64,000 bases of DNA, taken from contig NZ_SAVA01000013.1 of NCBI RefSeq assembly GCF_004022465.1, positions 17,012 through 81,011 of the forward strand, in the 5' to 3' direction. Below are positions 38,046 through 46,325 of this stretch, in pieces. Position 1 is the first letter of the stretch. The number at the start of each line of letters is the position of its first letter. The position numbers and the translations under genes were made by a program. The notes under the pieces were generated by a model. That model saw only the letters and a program-made list of their open reading frames with translations. It was not told the DNA's origin and ran no database searches. The stretch comes from Rhodobacter huangdaonensis (GTDB lineage Bacteria; Pseudomonadota; Alphaproteobacteria; Rhodobacterales; Rhodobacteraceae).

Positions 38046-38561
38046 CTTGCGGTTCGACGGGGTGAAGAAGTCGAAGAGCGAGCCCCGGCCCGGGTGCACC
38101 TGTGACCAGCGGTCGATCTGGAAGTCGATCACCGCCGTCGCGCAGGTCGGGAACTTGCGGAAGTCGGGATCGAAGACCGGACGCGCCGGCAGGCGTGCGG
38201 CGAAGGCGGCGATGCCGGGGTTGTGGCAGATCATCATCACGGTGGGTGCGGTCGCGGTCTTCAGCACCGAGAGCAGCATGCCCGGATCGGCGTGGTAGAG
38301 CTCTTCGATGAAGCGCACTTCGGGCAGCGATTCGAGCACGGCCGATTGCACGCCCGCCCAGGTCTCGCGGGTGCGCAGGGCGGTCGAGCACAGCACCTCT
38401 TCGGGTTCGAGATCACGCGAGGCGAGGAAATCGCCAAGTTCGCGCGCCGCCGCCCGGCCGCGCGCGTTCAGCGGGCGGTCGATGTCGGGCGTGTCCGGGT
38501 CGTCCCAGCTCGACTTCGCGTGGCGGGTGAGGATCAGGCGACGATAGCCAATCGGGGTCAT
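38040..38561 (-). CDS. SixA-like histidine phosphatase
   Basis: A 173-aa phosphohistidine phosphatase-like protein of the histidine phosphatase superfamily. RLILTRHAKSSWDDP carries the catalytic RHxK motif, LNARGRAAARELGDFL follows, and CHNPGIAAFA holds the second catalytic His. The start MTPIGYRRL at 38561 has GAGGAA upstream and overlaps the stop of the ferredoxin-like gene (ATGA). Homologues are often annotated SixA; the physiological substrate is not evident. Confidence 0.85.
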   Translation of the reverse strand: MTPIGYRRLILTRHAKSSWDDPDTPDIDRPLNARGRAAARELGDFLASRDLEPEEVLCSTALRTRETWAGVQSAVLESLPEVRFIEELYHADPGMLLSVLKTATAPTVMMICHNPGIAAFAARLPARPVFDPDFRKFPTCATAVIDFQIDRWSQVHPGRGSLFDFFTPSNRKQ

Positions 38562-39172
38562 GCGTGAAAATTCCTCATATGCCAGGCGGATTGCACGGGC
38601 AGCCTGCCATAGGATCGGCTGAAGGGGCAAGCCCGGCGCACGGCACATCCGGTGCTGCGGCACGATGTCCCCGCCGGGCGGTCGAGGAAGCCGTGACAGG
38701 CCGGCACGTCATAGCCCGCGGGGGTGAGGGCGCCGGCCGGGCAGGCCGTGGCGCAGGGCGCGGCGCAGCCGGTGCAGGGATGGGGCGCGGGGGCAGGCAG
38801 GGCGGCGCGGCCGGGCAGCGCGATGGCGCCGCGCAGGCTGGCCCAGAGCCCCATCTGCGGATGCACGAGCAGATGCACGGGCGAGGCGAAGAACTGTCCC
38901 GAAGCGAGCGCCCAGCGATAGAACGGGGTGTGCGGCGGCCCGCCGAAGGGAAAGAGGGCGCGCCCGCCATGGTCGGCCGCGATCCGCCCGATCACCCGCG
39001 CCGACCAGCGGTCGACCGGATCGGGCGTGCCGTCGGCCCATTCCGGGCCGGCGGTCAGATGCGCCCAGAAACCGGGCTCGGCCGGGGAGAGGAGGAGCAG
39101 GGTTTCCTCCCCCTCGTGCAGCCGGCCCGCGACGAAAAGCCGCTCGGCCGCAAGATCGGCGTCGAGGCTCAC
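38558..39172 (-). CDS. Ferredoxin-like iron-sulfur protein
   Basis: A 204-aa protein starting with GTG at 39172 in a GTGA overlap with the argB stop. The first ~130 residues have no known motif; then PCTGCAAPCATACPAGAL gives a 4Fe-4S pattern (CxxCxxxCxxxCP), followed by further Cys (AVRRACPFS, SCRSTGC). The arrangement resembles the C-terminal cluster region of epoxyqueuosine-reductase-like ferredoxins, but the cobalamin domain is missing. The coupling to argB and sixA-like genes gives no functional hint. Role unknown. Confidence 0.75.
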   Translation of the reverse strand: MSLDADLAAERLFVAGRLHEGEETLLLLSPAEPGFWAHLTAGPEWADGTPDPVDRWSARVIGRIAADHGGRALFPFGGPPHTPFYRWALASGQFFASPVHLLVHPQMGLWASLRGAIALPGRAALPAPAPHPCTGCAAPCATACPAGALTPAGYDVPACHGFLDRPAGTSCRSTGCAVRRACPFSRSYGRLPVQSAWHMRNFHA

Positions 39173-40047
39173 CGCCGGCGCGGCGCCACCCGCGGCGTGG
39201 TCGAACGGATCATCGAGCCCGCGCCGTGCTCGGTGAACAGCTCGAGCAGGCAGGCGTTCGGCACCCGGCCGTCGAGGATGACGACGCCGCGCACGCCTTC
39301 CTTCACCGCCTTCAGCGCGGTCTCGACCTTCGGGATCATGCCGCCCGAGATCGTGCCGTCCTCGATCAGCGCGGCGACCTCGTCGGGCGACATCTGGGTG
39401 ATGACCTCGCCCGCCTTGTTCTTGACGCCGGCGACATCGGTCAGCAGCAGCAGGCGATCGGCCTGCAGCGCCCCGGCGATCGCGCCGGCGGCGGTGTCGC
39501 CGTTGACGTTGAAGGTCTCGTTGTCGTTCATGCCGGTGGCGACCGGGGCGATCACCGGGATGATGCCGGCCGCATAGAGATCGCGGATCACCTGCACGTT
39601 CATCTCGACCGGGCGGCCGACGAAGCCGAGCTCGGGATCGTCGGCCTCGCACACCATCAGGTCGTCGTCCTTGCCGGAGATGCCGACGGCGCGCCCGCCC
39701 TGATCGTTGATCGCCTGCACGATGCGCTTGTTGACGAGGCCCGAAAGGATCATCTCGACCACCTCGACGGTGGCCTTGTCGGTGACGCGCTTGCCGCGCA
39801 CCCAGTCCGACTTGATGCCGAGCTTGGCCAGCATGTCGTTGATCATCGGCCCGCCGCCATGCACGACGACCGGGTTCATCCCCACCTGCTTCATCAGCAC
39901 GATGTCGCGGGCGAATTCCGCCATCGCCTCGTCGTCGCCCATGGCATTGCCGCCGAACTTCACGACGACCACGGCGCCGGTGTAGCGCTGCAGGTAGGGA
40001 AGCGCCTCGGAGAGGGTCCGGGCGGTGGCGATCCAGTCACGGTCCAT
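39169..40047 (-). CDS. argB: Acetylglutamate kinase
   Basis: A 292-aa amino-acid kinase for the second step of arginine synthesis. VVVKFGGNAMGDDEAM (phosphate-binding Lys/Gly loop), VVVHGGGPMINDMLAKLG, and the N-acetylglutamate region NGDTAAGAIAGAL are present. I choose MDRDWIATARTL at 40047; an ATG at 40062 (MRKQTMDRDW) is an equal alternative since neither has a strong RBS. It heads a three-gene minus-strand operon. Confidence 0.95.
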   Translation of the reverse strand: MDRDWIATARTLSEALPYLQRYTGAVVVVKFGGNAMGDDEAMAEFARDIVLMKQVGMNPVVVHGGGPMINDMLAKLGIKSDWVRGKRVTDKATVEVVEMILSGLVNKRIVQAINDQGGRAVGISGKDDDLMVCEADDPELGFVGRPVEMNVQVIRDLYAAGIIPVIAPVATGMNDNETFNVNGDTAAGAIAGALQADRLLLLTDVAGVKNKAGEVITQMSPDEVAALIEDGTISGGMIPKVETALKAVKEGVRGVVILDGRVPNACLLELFTEHGAGSMIRSTTPRVAPRRR

Positions 40048-40175
40048 GGTCTGCTTTCTCATGATCTGCCCCCGGCAAAAGTCGCGGGAAGTGTTACGGC
40101 CAAATGCCGGGCCTGCCAAGGGCATTGCCAATGCCGCGCGGGGGATTACCTTCGGGGCGAAACACGGAGGTCACG

Positions 40176-40907
40176 ATGGACGAGCGCAGGGTGATGCTGC
40201 TGACGGGGGCAAGCCGGGGGATCGGCCATGCCACGGTGAAGCGATTCGCGCGCGAGGGGTGGCGGATCATCACCTGTTCGCGCCAGCCCTTCCCCGAGGA
40301 ATGCCCCTGGGGCGGCGGGCGCGAGGATCACATCCAGATCGACCTTGCCGATCCGTCGAAGACGATCGAGGCGATCGAGGAGATCCGCGCGCGCCTCGAC
40401 GGCCGGCTCGATGCGCTGGTGAACAACGCGGGGATCTCGCCGAAGGGGGCGGGCGGCAGCCGGCTCAATTCGATCGAGACCGACCTGCGCACTTGGGGCC
40501 AGGTGTTCCACGTCAATTTCTTCGCGCCGATCGTGCTCGCGCGCGGGCTGAAGGACGAGCTGTCCGCGGCGAAGGGGGCGGTGGTCAATGTCACCTCGAT
40601 CGCGGGCTCGCGCGTGCATCCCTTTGCCGGCGCCGCCTATGCGACCTCGAAGGCGGCGCTGAAGGCGCTGACGCGGGAAATGGCGCATGACTTCGGCCCG
40701 CTCGGGGTGCGGGTGAACGCGATCGCGCCGGGCGAGATCGAGACCTCGATCCTGTCGCCCGGCACCGAAAAGATCGTCGAGACCCTGCCGCTGCGCCGCC
40801 TCGGCCAGCCTGCGGAGGTGGCCGACGTGATCTGGTTCCTGTGCACCCAGGGCTCGAGCTATGTCACCGGCACCGAGATCGAGGTGAACGGCGGGCAGCA
40901 CGTGTGA
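40176..40907 (+). CDS. Short-chain dehydrogenase/reductase
   Basis: A 243-aa classical SDR. Cofactor motif TGASRGIG (residues ~10-17), NNAG, catalytic Ser (NVTSIAGS) and YATSK (Tyr and Lys), and C-terminal YVTGTEIEVNGGQHV. The substrate is not known. Start at 40176 follows CGGAGG. It is divergent from argB across ~128 bp, in which I see no clear operator. Confidence 0.88.
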   Translation: MDERRVMLLTGASRGIGHATVKRFAREGWRIITCSRQPFPEECPWGGGREDHIQIDLADPSKTIEAIEEIRARLDGRLDALVNNAGISPKGAGGSRLNSIETDLRTWGQVFHVNFFAPIVLARGLKDELSAAKGAVVNVTSIAGSRVHPFAGAAYATSKAALKALTREMAHDFGPLGVRVNAIAPGEIETSILSPGTEKIVETLPLRRLGQPAEVADVIWFLCTQGSSYVTGTEIEVNGGQHV

Positions 40908-40915
40908 GCGGCCCC

Positions 40916-40947
40916 GGGGGCGCTGCCCCCGGACCCCCGGGATATTT
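40916..40947. repeat. Rhodobacteraceae-type intergenic element, copy 2
   Basis: GGGGGCGCTGCCCCC (40916-40930) identical to copy 1 at 37929, followed by CCCCCGGGATATTT (40934-40947). It begins 9 nt after the SDR stop. The rest of 40948-41153 is GC-rich and contains no ORF or signal I can support. Confidence 0.6.
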
Positions 40948-41153
40948 GATGCGATTGGAAGACGGGGGGCCTTCCCTGCCGCCCGCGGGCCCCTCGTCCG
41001 AGCCCGTCCGGTTGCCGACGATTGCCCGGAGCAAGCGGGCTTGGATATGCCTGCCGTGTCAGCTGGCGGGCGCCCTGCCTTCGGTCAGGGGCACGGCTGG
41101 TGCCGGGCGCGCGGCCCGGGGGGCGGCGCTGGCCAAGGCCCTCGCCTGAGGCG

Positions 41154-41594
41154 TCACATCAGCCGGGCGAGCAGCCGCAGGAAGGTCTTGCGCTCGGCCG
41201 GGCGCAGCGGCGCAAGGGTGGTGCGCGTCACCTCCTTCGCCGCGGTGATCGCCGCGGCCAGCGCCGCCGCCCCCGCGGGCGTCAGCGAGACCGTGCGCCG
41301 GCGCCGGTCGCCCGGATCGGGCGCGGTGGCGAGCAGCCCGCGCTGCGCCAGCCGGTCGACCACGCCCTTCGTCGTCGCCCCGTCCATCTCGACCGAGCGG
41401 CCGAGCATGTTTTGCGACATCGCGCCCTGTTCGCCGAGCCGGTAGAGCACGGAAAACTGCGTCGTCGTCAGCCCGCCCGGCACCAGTTCGGAAAAGATCA
41501 GCGAGTTGCGCTGATAGGCGCGGCGCAGCATGTAGCCGACCTGCTCGTCGAGGACATAGCCGTGCCCCGCGCCGGGATCTTCCGCCTCCGCCAT
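41154..41594 (-). CDS. MarR-family transcriptional regulator
   Basis: A 146-aa winged-helix repressor. VLDEQVGYMLRRAYQRNSLIF helix 1, TTTQFSVLYRLGEQGAMSQN, recognition-helix region MDGATTKGVVDRLAQRGLLA, and the wing DPGDRRRRTVSLT are all present. RBS GGAGGAG upstream of 41594. It lies 22 nt past livF at the distal end of the island's longest operon. In Pseudomonas the nicotinate genes are controlled by a MarR protein (NicR), so this is the natural candidate to bind the three shared operators and sense the heterocyclic acid; that is inference. Confidence 0.9.
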   Translation of the reverse strand: MAEAEDPGAGHGYVLDEQVGYMLRRAYQRNSLIFSELVPGGLTTTQFSVLYRLGEQGAMSQNMLGRSVEMDGATTKGVVDRLAQRGLLATAPDPGDRRRRTVSLTPAGAAALAAAITAAKEVTRTTLAPLRPAERKTFLRLLARLM

Positions 41595-41616
41595 CTGTGC
41601 TCCTCCCCGGGCGGTC

Positions 41617-42318
41617 TCACACCGCCAGATAGGCGTCGCGGATCTCGGGCCTGGCCGCAAGCTCCGCGAAGCTGCCGTCGAACTTTTTCGACCCGCTTTC
41701 GATGATGATCGCGCGATCGGCGACGACACGGGCGAAATGCAGGTTCTGCTCCGAGATCATCACCGTCAGCCCCTGCGCCTTCAGCCGCAGGATCGCATGG
41801 GCCATCTGCTCGACGATCACCGGGGCGATGCCCTCGGACGGCTCGTCGAGCAGCAGCAGGGCCGGATTGCCCATCAGCGTGCGGGCGATGGTCAGCATCT
41901 GCTGTTCGCCCCCCGACATCGCCTTGCCGAGCCGGTTGCGGCGCTCGTAGAGGTTCGGGAACAGCTCGAAAAGCGCATCCACCGTCCAGAACGGCGCGCC
42001 GTCGCGGCGCGGCTGGCGGCCGACCTCGAGGATCTCGAGCACGGTGAGGGCGGTGAAGATGCGCCGGTCCTCGGGGACATAGCCGATGCCCGCGCGCGCC
42101 ACCCGGTAGGAGGGCTGGCCCACGAGCTCGCGCCCGGCAAGGGTCACGCTGCCCGTGCGCGGCCGCACGATCTGGATGATCGACTTCATCGTCGTGCTCT
42201 TGCCCGCGCCGTTGCGGCCCAGCAGCGCCACCACCTCGCCGCGGCCGACCGAGAAGGACAGATCCTGCAGGATATGCGCCTTGCCGTAGAAGCTGTTGAC
42301 GTCGCGCAGCTCAAGCAT
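41617..42318 (-). CDS. ABC transporter ATP-binding protein, LivF type
   Basis: A 233-aa ATPase of a branched-chain/aromatic-acid-type importer. Walker A GRNGAGKST, signature MSGGEQQMLTIARTL, Walker B LLLLDEPSEGIAP. RBS AAGGAG at 42325-42330 before 42318. It overlaps livG by 8 nt. By context it imports the heterocyclic substrate or an analogue, not necessarily leucine. Confidence 0.92.
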   Translation of the reverse strand: MLELRDVNSFYGKAHILQDLSFSVGRGEVVALLGRNGAGKSTTMKSIIQIVRPRTGSVTLAGRELVGQPSYRVARAGIGYVPEDRRIFTALTVLEILEVGRQPRRDGAPFWTVDALFELFPNLYERRNRLGKAMSGGEQQMLTIARTLMGNPALLLLDEPSEGIAPVIVEQMAHAILRLKAQGLTVMISEQNLHFARVVADRAIIIESGSKKFDGSFAELAARPEIRDAYLAV

Positions 42319-43081
42319 GGTCGATCTCCTTGAAGAGCATCCCGCCGCCCAGATAGACCTCCTGCACCTGCGGGTTGGCGCGCACCTCGGCGGCATTGCC
42401 GTCGGCGATCAACTCGCCGCGGTTCAGCACCATGATGTGATGGGCATGGGCAAAGACCACGTCCATGTCATGCTCGGTGAAGAGCACGCTCAGCCCTTCC
42501 TCGGCGACGATCTCGGCGGTGAGCGCCATCAGCGCGATCCGGGCCGAGGGCGCCATGCCGGCGGTCGGTTCGTCCATCAGCAGCAGCCGCGGCCGGTGCG
42601 CAAGGGCGATGGCAAGCTCGAGCTTCTTCAGATCGCCATAGGCGAGCACCGAGCAGGGCCGCTCGGCCTGATCGGCCATCCCGACCCGGTCGAGCAGCGC
42701 CAGCGCCTCGGTCCGGTAAAGCGCCCGGGCCCGGCCGAAGAGCGAGAACACCCGCCGGTTGTGGCTGATCAGCGCCATCTGCACATTCTCGATCACCGTC
42801 ATCGACTGGTAGGTGCCGGTGATCTGGAAGGTGCGGCCGACGCCGCGGCGCCAGATCACCCGCGGCGGCAGGCCGGTGATGCGCGCGCCGTCCAGGAAGA
42901 CCTCGCCGCGCGTCGGCCGGATCTGCCCGGTCAGCATGTTGAAGCAGGTCGACTTGCCGGCGCCGTTCGGCCCGATCAGCGCCTTCATCTCGCCCTCGCG
43001 GACGGTGAAGCTGATGCCCTTCACCGCCTCGAAGGTGCCATAGGATTTGGCGAGGTCTTCGACCCGCAGGATCTCGGTCAT
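42311..43081 (-). CDS. ABC transporter ATP-binding protein, LivG type
   Basis: A 256-aa ATPase. Walker A GPNGAGKST, Walker B LLLMDEPTAGMAP, H-loop FTEHDMD. The signature is LAYGDLKKLELAIAL in place of LSGGQ, a variant common in LivG proteins of aromatic-acid and urea transporters. One nt after the permease gene stop. Confidence 0.92.
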   Translation of the reverse strand: MTEILRVEDLAKSYGTFEAVKGISFTVREGEMKALIGPNGAGKSTCFNMLTGQIRPTRGEVFLDGARITGLPPRVIWRRGVGRTFQITGTYQSMTVIENVQMALISHNRRVFSLFGRARALYRTEALALLDRVGMADQAERPCSVLAYGDLKKLELAIALAHRPRLLLMDEPTAGMAPSARIALMALTAEIVAEEGLSVLFTEHDMDVVFAHAHHIMVLNRGELIADGNAAEVRANPQVQEVYLGGGMLFKEIDHA

Positions 43082-43082
43082 C

Positions 43083-44954
43083 TCAATCCGCCTCCGTGTG
43101 CTTCACCAGGCCAAGGCGCAGCCCCAGCCGGCGTACCGAGCCGACGATGCCCTCGGGCGCGAGGATCACCACCGCGATGATGATGAGGCCCAGCAGCAGC
43201 CGCCAGTAATGGAGCCGGGTCAGCCAGTCCTCGATCGCCGCCATGAAGGTGGCGCCGACGATGCCACCCGAGAGCGTCTTCACCCCGCCGAGGAAGACGA
43301 CGATGAGCGCGTCGAAGCTCTTGCCGATCTCGAGCTCGGTCGGAAAGACCGAGCCCTTGGCGAAGACGAAAAGCCCGCCCGCCAGCCCCGCCAGCGCACC
43401 GGCAAGCGCGAAGGCCACGTATTGCACGCGCTTGACGTCGATCCCCATCGCCTCGGCCTGCCGCGCGCTGTCACGCCCGGCGCGCAGCGCATAGCCGAAG
43501 GGGGCATGGATCACCGTGCGCAGGAACAGGATGCCGAGCACGCCGACGACCAGGGTGAAGTAGTAATAGGGCGCGGTTCCCGACAGCCACGCCGAGGGCC
43601 AGATGTCGATCAGCCCGTCATCGCCACGGGTGACGGCGCGCCACTGGAACACCAGCGACCAGACCAGCTGGCTGAAGGCGAGGGTGAGCATGGCGAAATA
43701 GACGCCCGAGAGCCGGATGCAGAACCAGCCGATGACAAGCGCCAGCATCCCCGCGCCCAGCGGCGCGATGAGGAAGGCGATCTCCATCGGCGTCTTCGCA
43801 TAGGTCACCATCAGCGCCGCGGCATAGGCGCCGCCGCCATAGAAGGCGGCATGGCCGAAGCTGACGAGCCCGCCGGTGCCGAGGATGAACTGCAGCGAGG
43901 CGGCGAAGAGCGCGAAGATCACGATATCGGTCAGCAGCACCAGCGCGAAGGGCTGGGTCACCAGCGGCAGCAGCGCCAGCACGAGCAGCAGCGCCGCCAC
44001 GGCGAGGCGTCCGCGCCGGCCGAAGGGGCGGATCGGGGTCTCGGGGGCGCCGGACTGGCCATGCTCGCCCGCCACCTCTTCCTTGCCCAGAAGCCCGTAG
44101 GGCCGCACGATCAGCACGATCGCCATCACCACGAACATCAGCACCAGCGTCGATTGCGGCAGATAGGCAACGCCGAAGACGTTCAGCACCGAGATCAGCA
44201 CCGCGGCGATGAAGGCGCCGGGCAGGCTGCCCATGCCGCCGATCACGGTGACGACGAAGAGCGGGCCGATGATGTTGAAATCCATCAGGAGGTCGGCGCC
44301 GCCCTTCGGCAGCTGCAACGCGCCGCCCCAGCCCGCAAGCGCCGAGCCGAGCGCGAAGACCCCGGTGAAGAGCCAGCGCTGATTGACGCCAAGCGCCGCC
44401 ACCATCTCGCGGTCCTGGGTCGCGGCGCGGACCAGCACGCCAAGCCGGGTCTTCGCGATCAGCGCCCAGAGCGCGAGCAGGATGAAGGGTGTGATGCAGA
44501 TCAGCACGATGTCGTATTTCGGGATCGGCTCGCCGAAGATGCGGAACACGCCGCGCAGGCCGGGCGCGCGCGGGCCCATCTGGTCCTCCGCTCCCCAGGT
44601 CATCAGCGCGAGGTCCTGGATGACCAGGATCACGCCGAAGGTGGCGACCAGCTGGAACAGCTCGGGCGCGCGGTAGATCGGCCGCAGCACCACGATCTCG
44701 ATCAGCGCGCCGGCAAGGCCGACGATCAGCCCGGTGAGCACGATCGCGCCCCAGAAGCCGAAATGCGGGCCCAGAACCCCGGGCAGCACGCCCATCAGCG
44801 TGATCCCGACATAGGCGCCGAGCATGTAGAACGAGCCATGGGCGAAGTTGACGATCCGGGTCACGCCGAAGATCAGCGACAGCCCCGAGGCGACAAGAAA
44901 CAGTGCCGCGGCATTGGCGAGCCCGGTCAGGAGCTGCGCGATGAAGAATCCCAT
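43083..44954 (-). CDS. Fused LivH-LivM ABC transporter permease
   Basis: A 623-aa membrane protein joining two permeases that are normally separate. Residues ~1-300 are LivH-like (SGLSLIFGVTRIVNFAHGSF, RAATQDREMVAALGVN, YGLLGKE end), then a ~30-residue polar linker (GEHGQSGAPETP), then residues ~330-615 are LivM-like (LGTGGLVSFGHAAFYGGGAY, RAGRDSARQAEAMGIDVKRV). The reading frame is continuous with no sign of an assembly artefact. Sits between the binding protein and the two ATPases. Confidence 0.92.
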   Translation of the reverse strand: MGFFIAQLLTGLANAAALFLVASGLSLIFGVTRIVNFAHGSFYMLGAYVGITLMGVLPGVLGPHFGFWGAIVLTGLIVGLAGALIEIVVLRPIYRAPELFQLVATFGVILVIQDLALMTWGAEDQMGPRAPGLRGVFRIFGEPIPKYDIVLICITPFILLALWALIAKTRLGVLVRAATQDREMVAALGVNQRWLFTGVFALGSALAGWGGALQLPKGGADLLMDFNIIGPLFVVTVIGGMGSLPGAFIAAVLISVLNVFGVAYLPQSTLVLMFVVMAIVLIVRPYGLLGKEEVAGEHGQSGAPETPIRPFGRRGRLAVAALLLVLALLPLVTQPFALVLLTDIVIFALFAASLQFILGTGGLVSFGHAAFYGGGAYAAALMVTYAKTPMEIAFLIAPLGAGMLALVIGWFCIRLSGVYFAMLTLAFSQLVWSLVFQWRAVTRGDDGLIDIWPSAWLSGTAPYYYFTLVVGVLGILFLRTVIHAPFGYALRAGRDSARQAEAMGIDVKRVQYVAFALAGALAGLAGGLFVFAKGSVFPTELEIGKSFDALIVVFLGGVKTLSGGIVGATFMAAIEDWLTRLHYWRLLLGLIIIAVVILAPEGIVGSVRRLGLRLGLVKHTEAD

Positions 44955-44980
44955 CGGGACATCCTCTGTCGGAAGGAGGA

Positions 44981-45005
44981 CCCGGCCCCGGGAAGAGGGG
45001 CCGGG
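44981..45005 (-). other. Stem-loop between binding protein and permease genes
   Basis: CCCGGCCCC (44981-44989) with GGGGCCGGG (44997-45005), 7-nt loop, in the 63-nt gap. It probably protects the binding-protein mRNA so that it exceeds the permease level. Confidence 0.5.
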
Positions 45006-45017
45006 CAGGGGGCCGGC

Positions 45018-46220
45018 TCAGTTCGCCGGGCGCATCGCCCGGATCTCGTCATCCGAGGGCATGTAGGGCACGGGGTTCTTGTATTCCCAGTCGACCATCA
45101 CGCCCTTGCCGTCCTTGACGGCGAGCGTGCCGACATAGGCGCCGAGCGTCGACTGATGGTCGATCGCGCGATATTCGAGCGGCCCGACCGGGGTCGACGG
45201 CACCTCGAGCCCCTCGAAGGCCTTGATCAGCGAGGCGGTGTCGGTGGCGCCGGCCTTCTGGATCGCCGCGGCCACGGATTTCGCCATCGTGTAGCCGACA
45301 AGGCTGCCCATCTTCGGGGTCTCGCCGGTGGCGGTCTCATAGGCCGCGACGAAGTCCTTGCCGGGGCCGTCGGGCAGGTCGTACCAAGGGTAGCCGGTCA
45401 CGTACCAGCCCTCGGGCGCCTCGTCGCCGAGCGGTTCGAGATATTCCGGCTCGCCGGTCAGCATCGAATAGACGCCGCGCCCGTCGAAGAGGCCGCGGTC
45501 GCTGCCCTCGCGCACGAATTTCGCGAGGTCGGCACCGAAGGTGACGTTGAAGATCGCGTCGGGCTTCGCCTTCTCGATCGCCTGCACCTCGGCCGCGGCG
45601 TCGATCTTGAACAGTGCCGGCCATTGCTCGTCGACGAATTCGACGTCGGGCTTCAGCCGCTTGAGGTTCGCCTTGAACGCCTCAACCGCCTCGGTGCCAT
45701 AGGAATAGTTCGGTGCGATCGTGGCATAGGTCTTGGCGTCGGTCTTCGCCGCCTGTTCGGCCAGCATCGCCGCCTGCACCCAGGTCGAGACCCGCAGCCG
45801 GAAGGTGTTCGGGTTGCCTGACTTCCACACCAGCGTATCGGCGAGCGGCTCGCCGGCGAGGTAGAGATAGTTCTTCTCCTTGGCGAAGGACGACAGCGCG
45901 ATGCCCACGTTCGACAGGATCGCGCCGGTGAACATCACCGTGCCCTCGCGGGTCATCAGATCCTCGGCGATCTTCACCGCCTCGCCCGGGTCGCCCTGAT
46001 CGTCGCGGAAGACGAATTCGAGCGGCCGGCCCAGCACGCCGCCCCCGGCGTTGACCTCGGCGACCGCCAGCTCGATGCCCTTGCGATAGGGTTCGGCGAA
46101 GGCGGCCATGCGCTTGTAATGGTTGATGTCACCGATCTTGATCGGGTCCTCGGCGAAGGCCGGGGCCGAGAGCACGGTGACCGCCGTGGCAGCGGCGAGC
46201 AGGCTGCGTAGGATGTTCAT
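45018..46220 (-). CDS. ABC transporter substrate-binding protein, LivK/Peripla_BP_6 type
   Basis: A 400-aa periplasmic protein with a 23-residue signal peptide (MNILRSLLAAATAVTVLSAP). The family core is KIGDINHYKRMAAFAEPYRKG, GVLGRPLEFVFRDDQGDPGE and NYSYGTEAVEAFKANLKRL. Ligands in this family include branched-chain amino acids, amides, urea and aromatic acids; the context suggests an N-heterocyclic acid or its ring-opened product. Confidence 0.9.
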   Translation of the reverse strand: MNILRSLLAAATAVTVLSAPAFAEDPIKIGDINHYKRMAAFAEPYRKGIELAVAEVNAGGGVLGRPLEFVFRDDQGDPGEAVKIAEDLMTREGTVMFTGAILSNVGIALSSFAKEKNYLYLAGEPLADTLVWKSGNPNTFRLRVSTWVQAAMLAEQAAKTDAKTYATIAPNYSYGTEAVEAFKANLKRLKPDVEFVDEQWPALFKIDAAAEVQAIEKAKPDAIFNVTFGADLAKFVREGSDRGLFDGRGVYSMLTGEPEYLEPLGDEAPEGWYVTGYPWYDLPDGPGKDFVAAYETATGETPKMGSLVGYTMAKSVAAAIQKAGATDTASLIKAFEGLEVPSTPVGPLEYRAIDHQSTLGAYVGTLAVKDGKGVMVDWEYKNPVPYMPSDDEIRAMRPAN

Positions 46221-46300
46221 GTGGTCGTCTCTCCTGTTGGCGGGGCGGGGCCCCGGTTGCCATGTGCCGGGTTTGCCCCGGTCATCGTTAGCATTCCTCG

Positions 46301-46318
46301 GCCGGGGATGTCCCCGGC
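46301..46318. other. Stem-loop upstream of the binding-protein gene
   Basis: GCCGGGG-ATGT-CCCCGGC in the 105-nt gap between the AmAS gene and the transporter. There is no U-tract on the minus strand, so read-through into the transporter genes is expected. No copy of the TCGTTTGCATAC operator lies here. Confidence 0.4.
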
Positions 46319-46325
46319 AAAGCTT

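Noticed and set aside
43047..45821. A 924-codon open frame on the plus strand opposite the Liv-type transporter genes
   Set aside because: Shadow frame rich in His, Gln, Asp and Arg without any domain; the minus-strand permease and binding protein explain the region.
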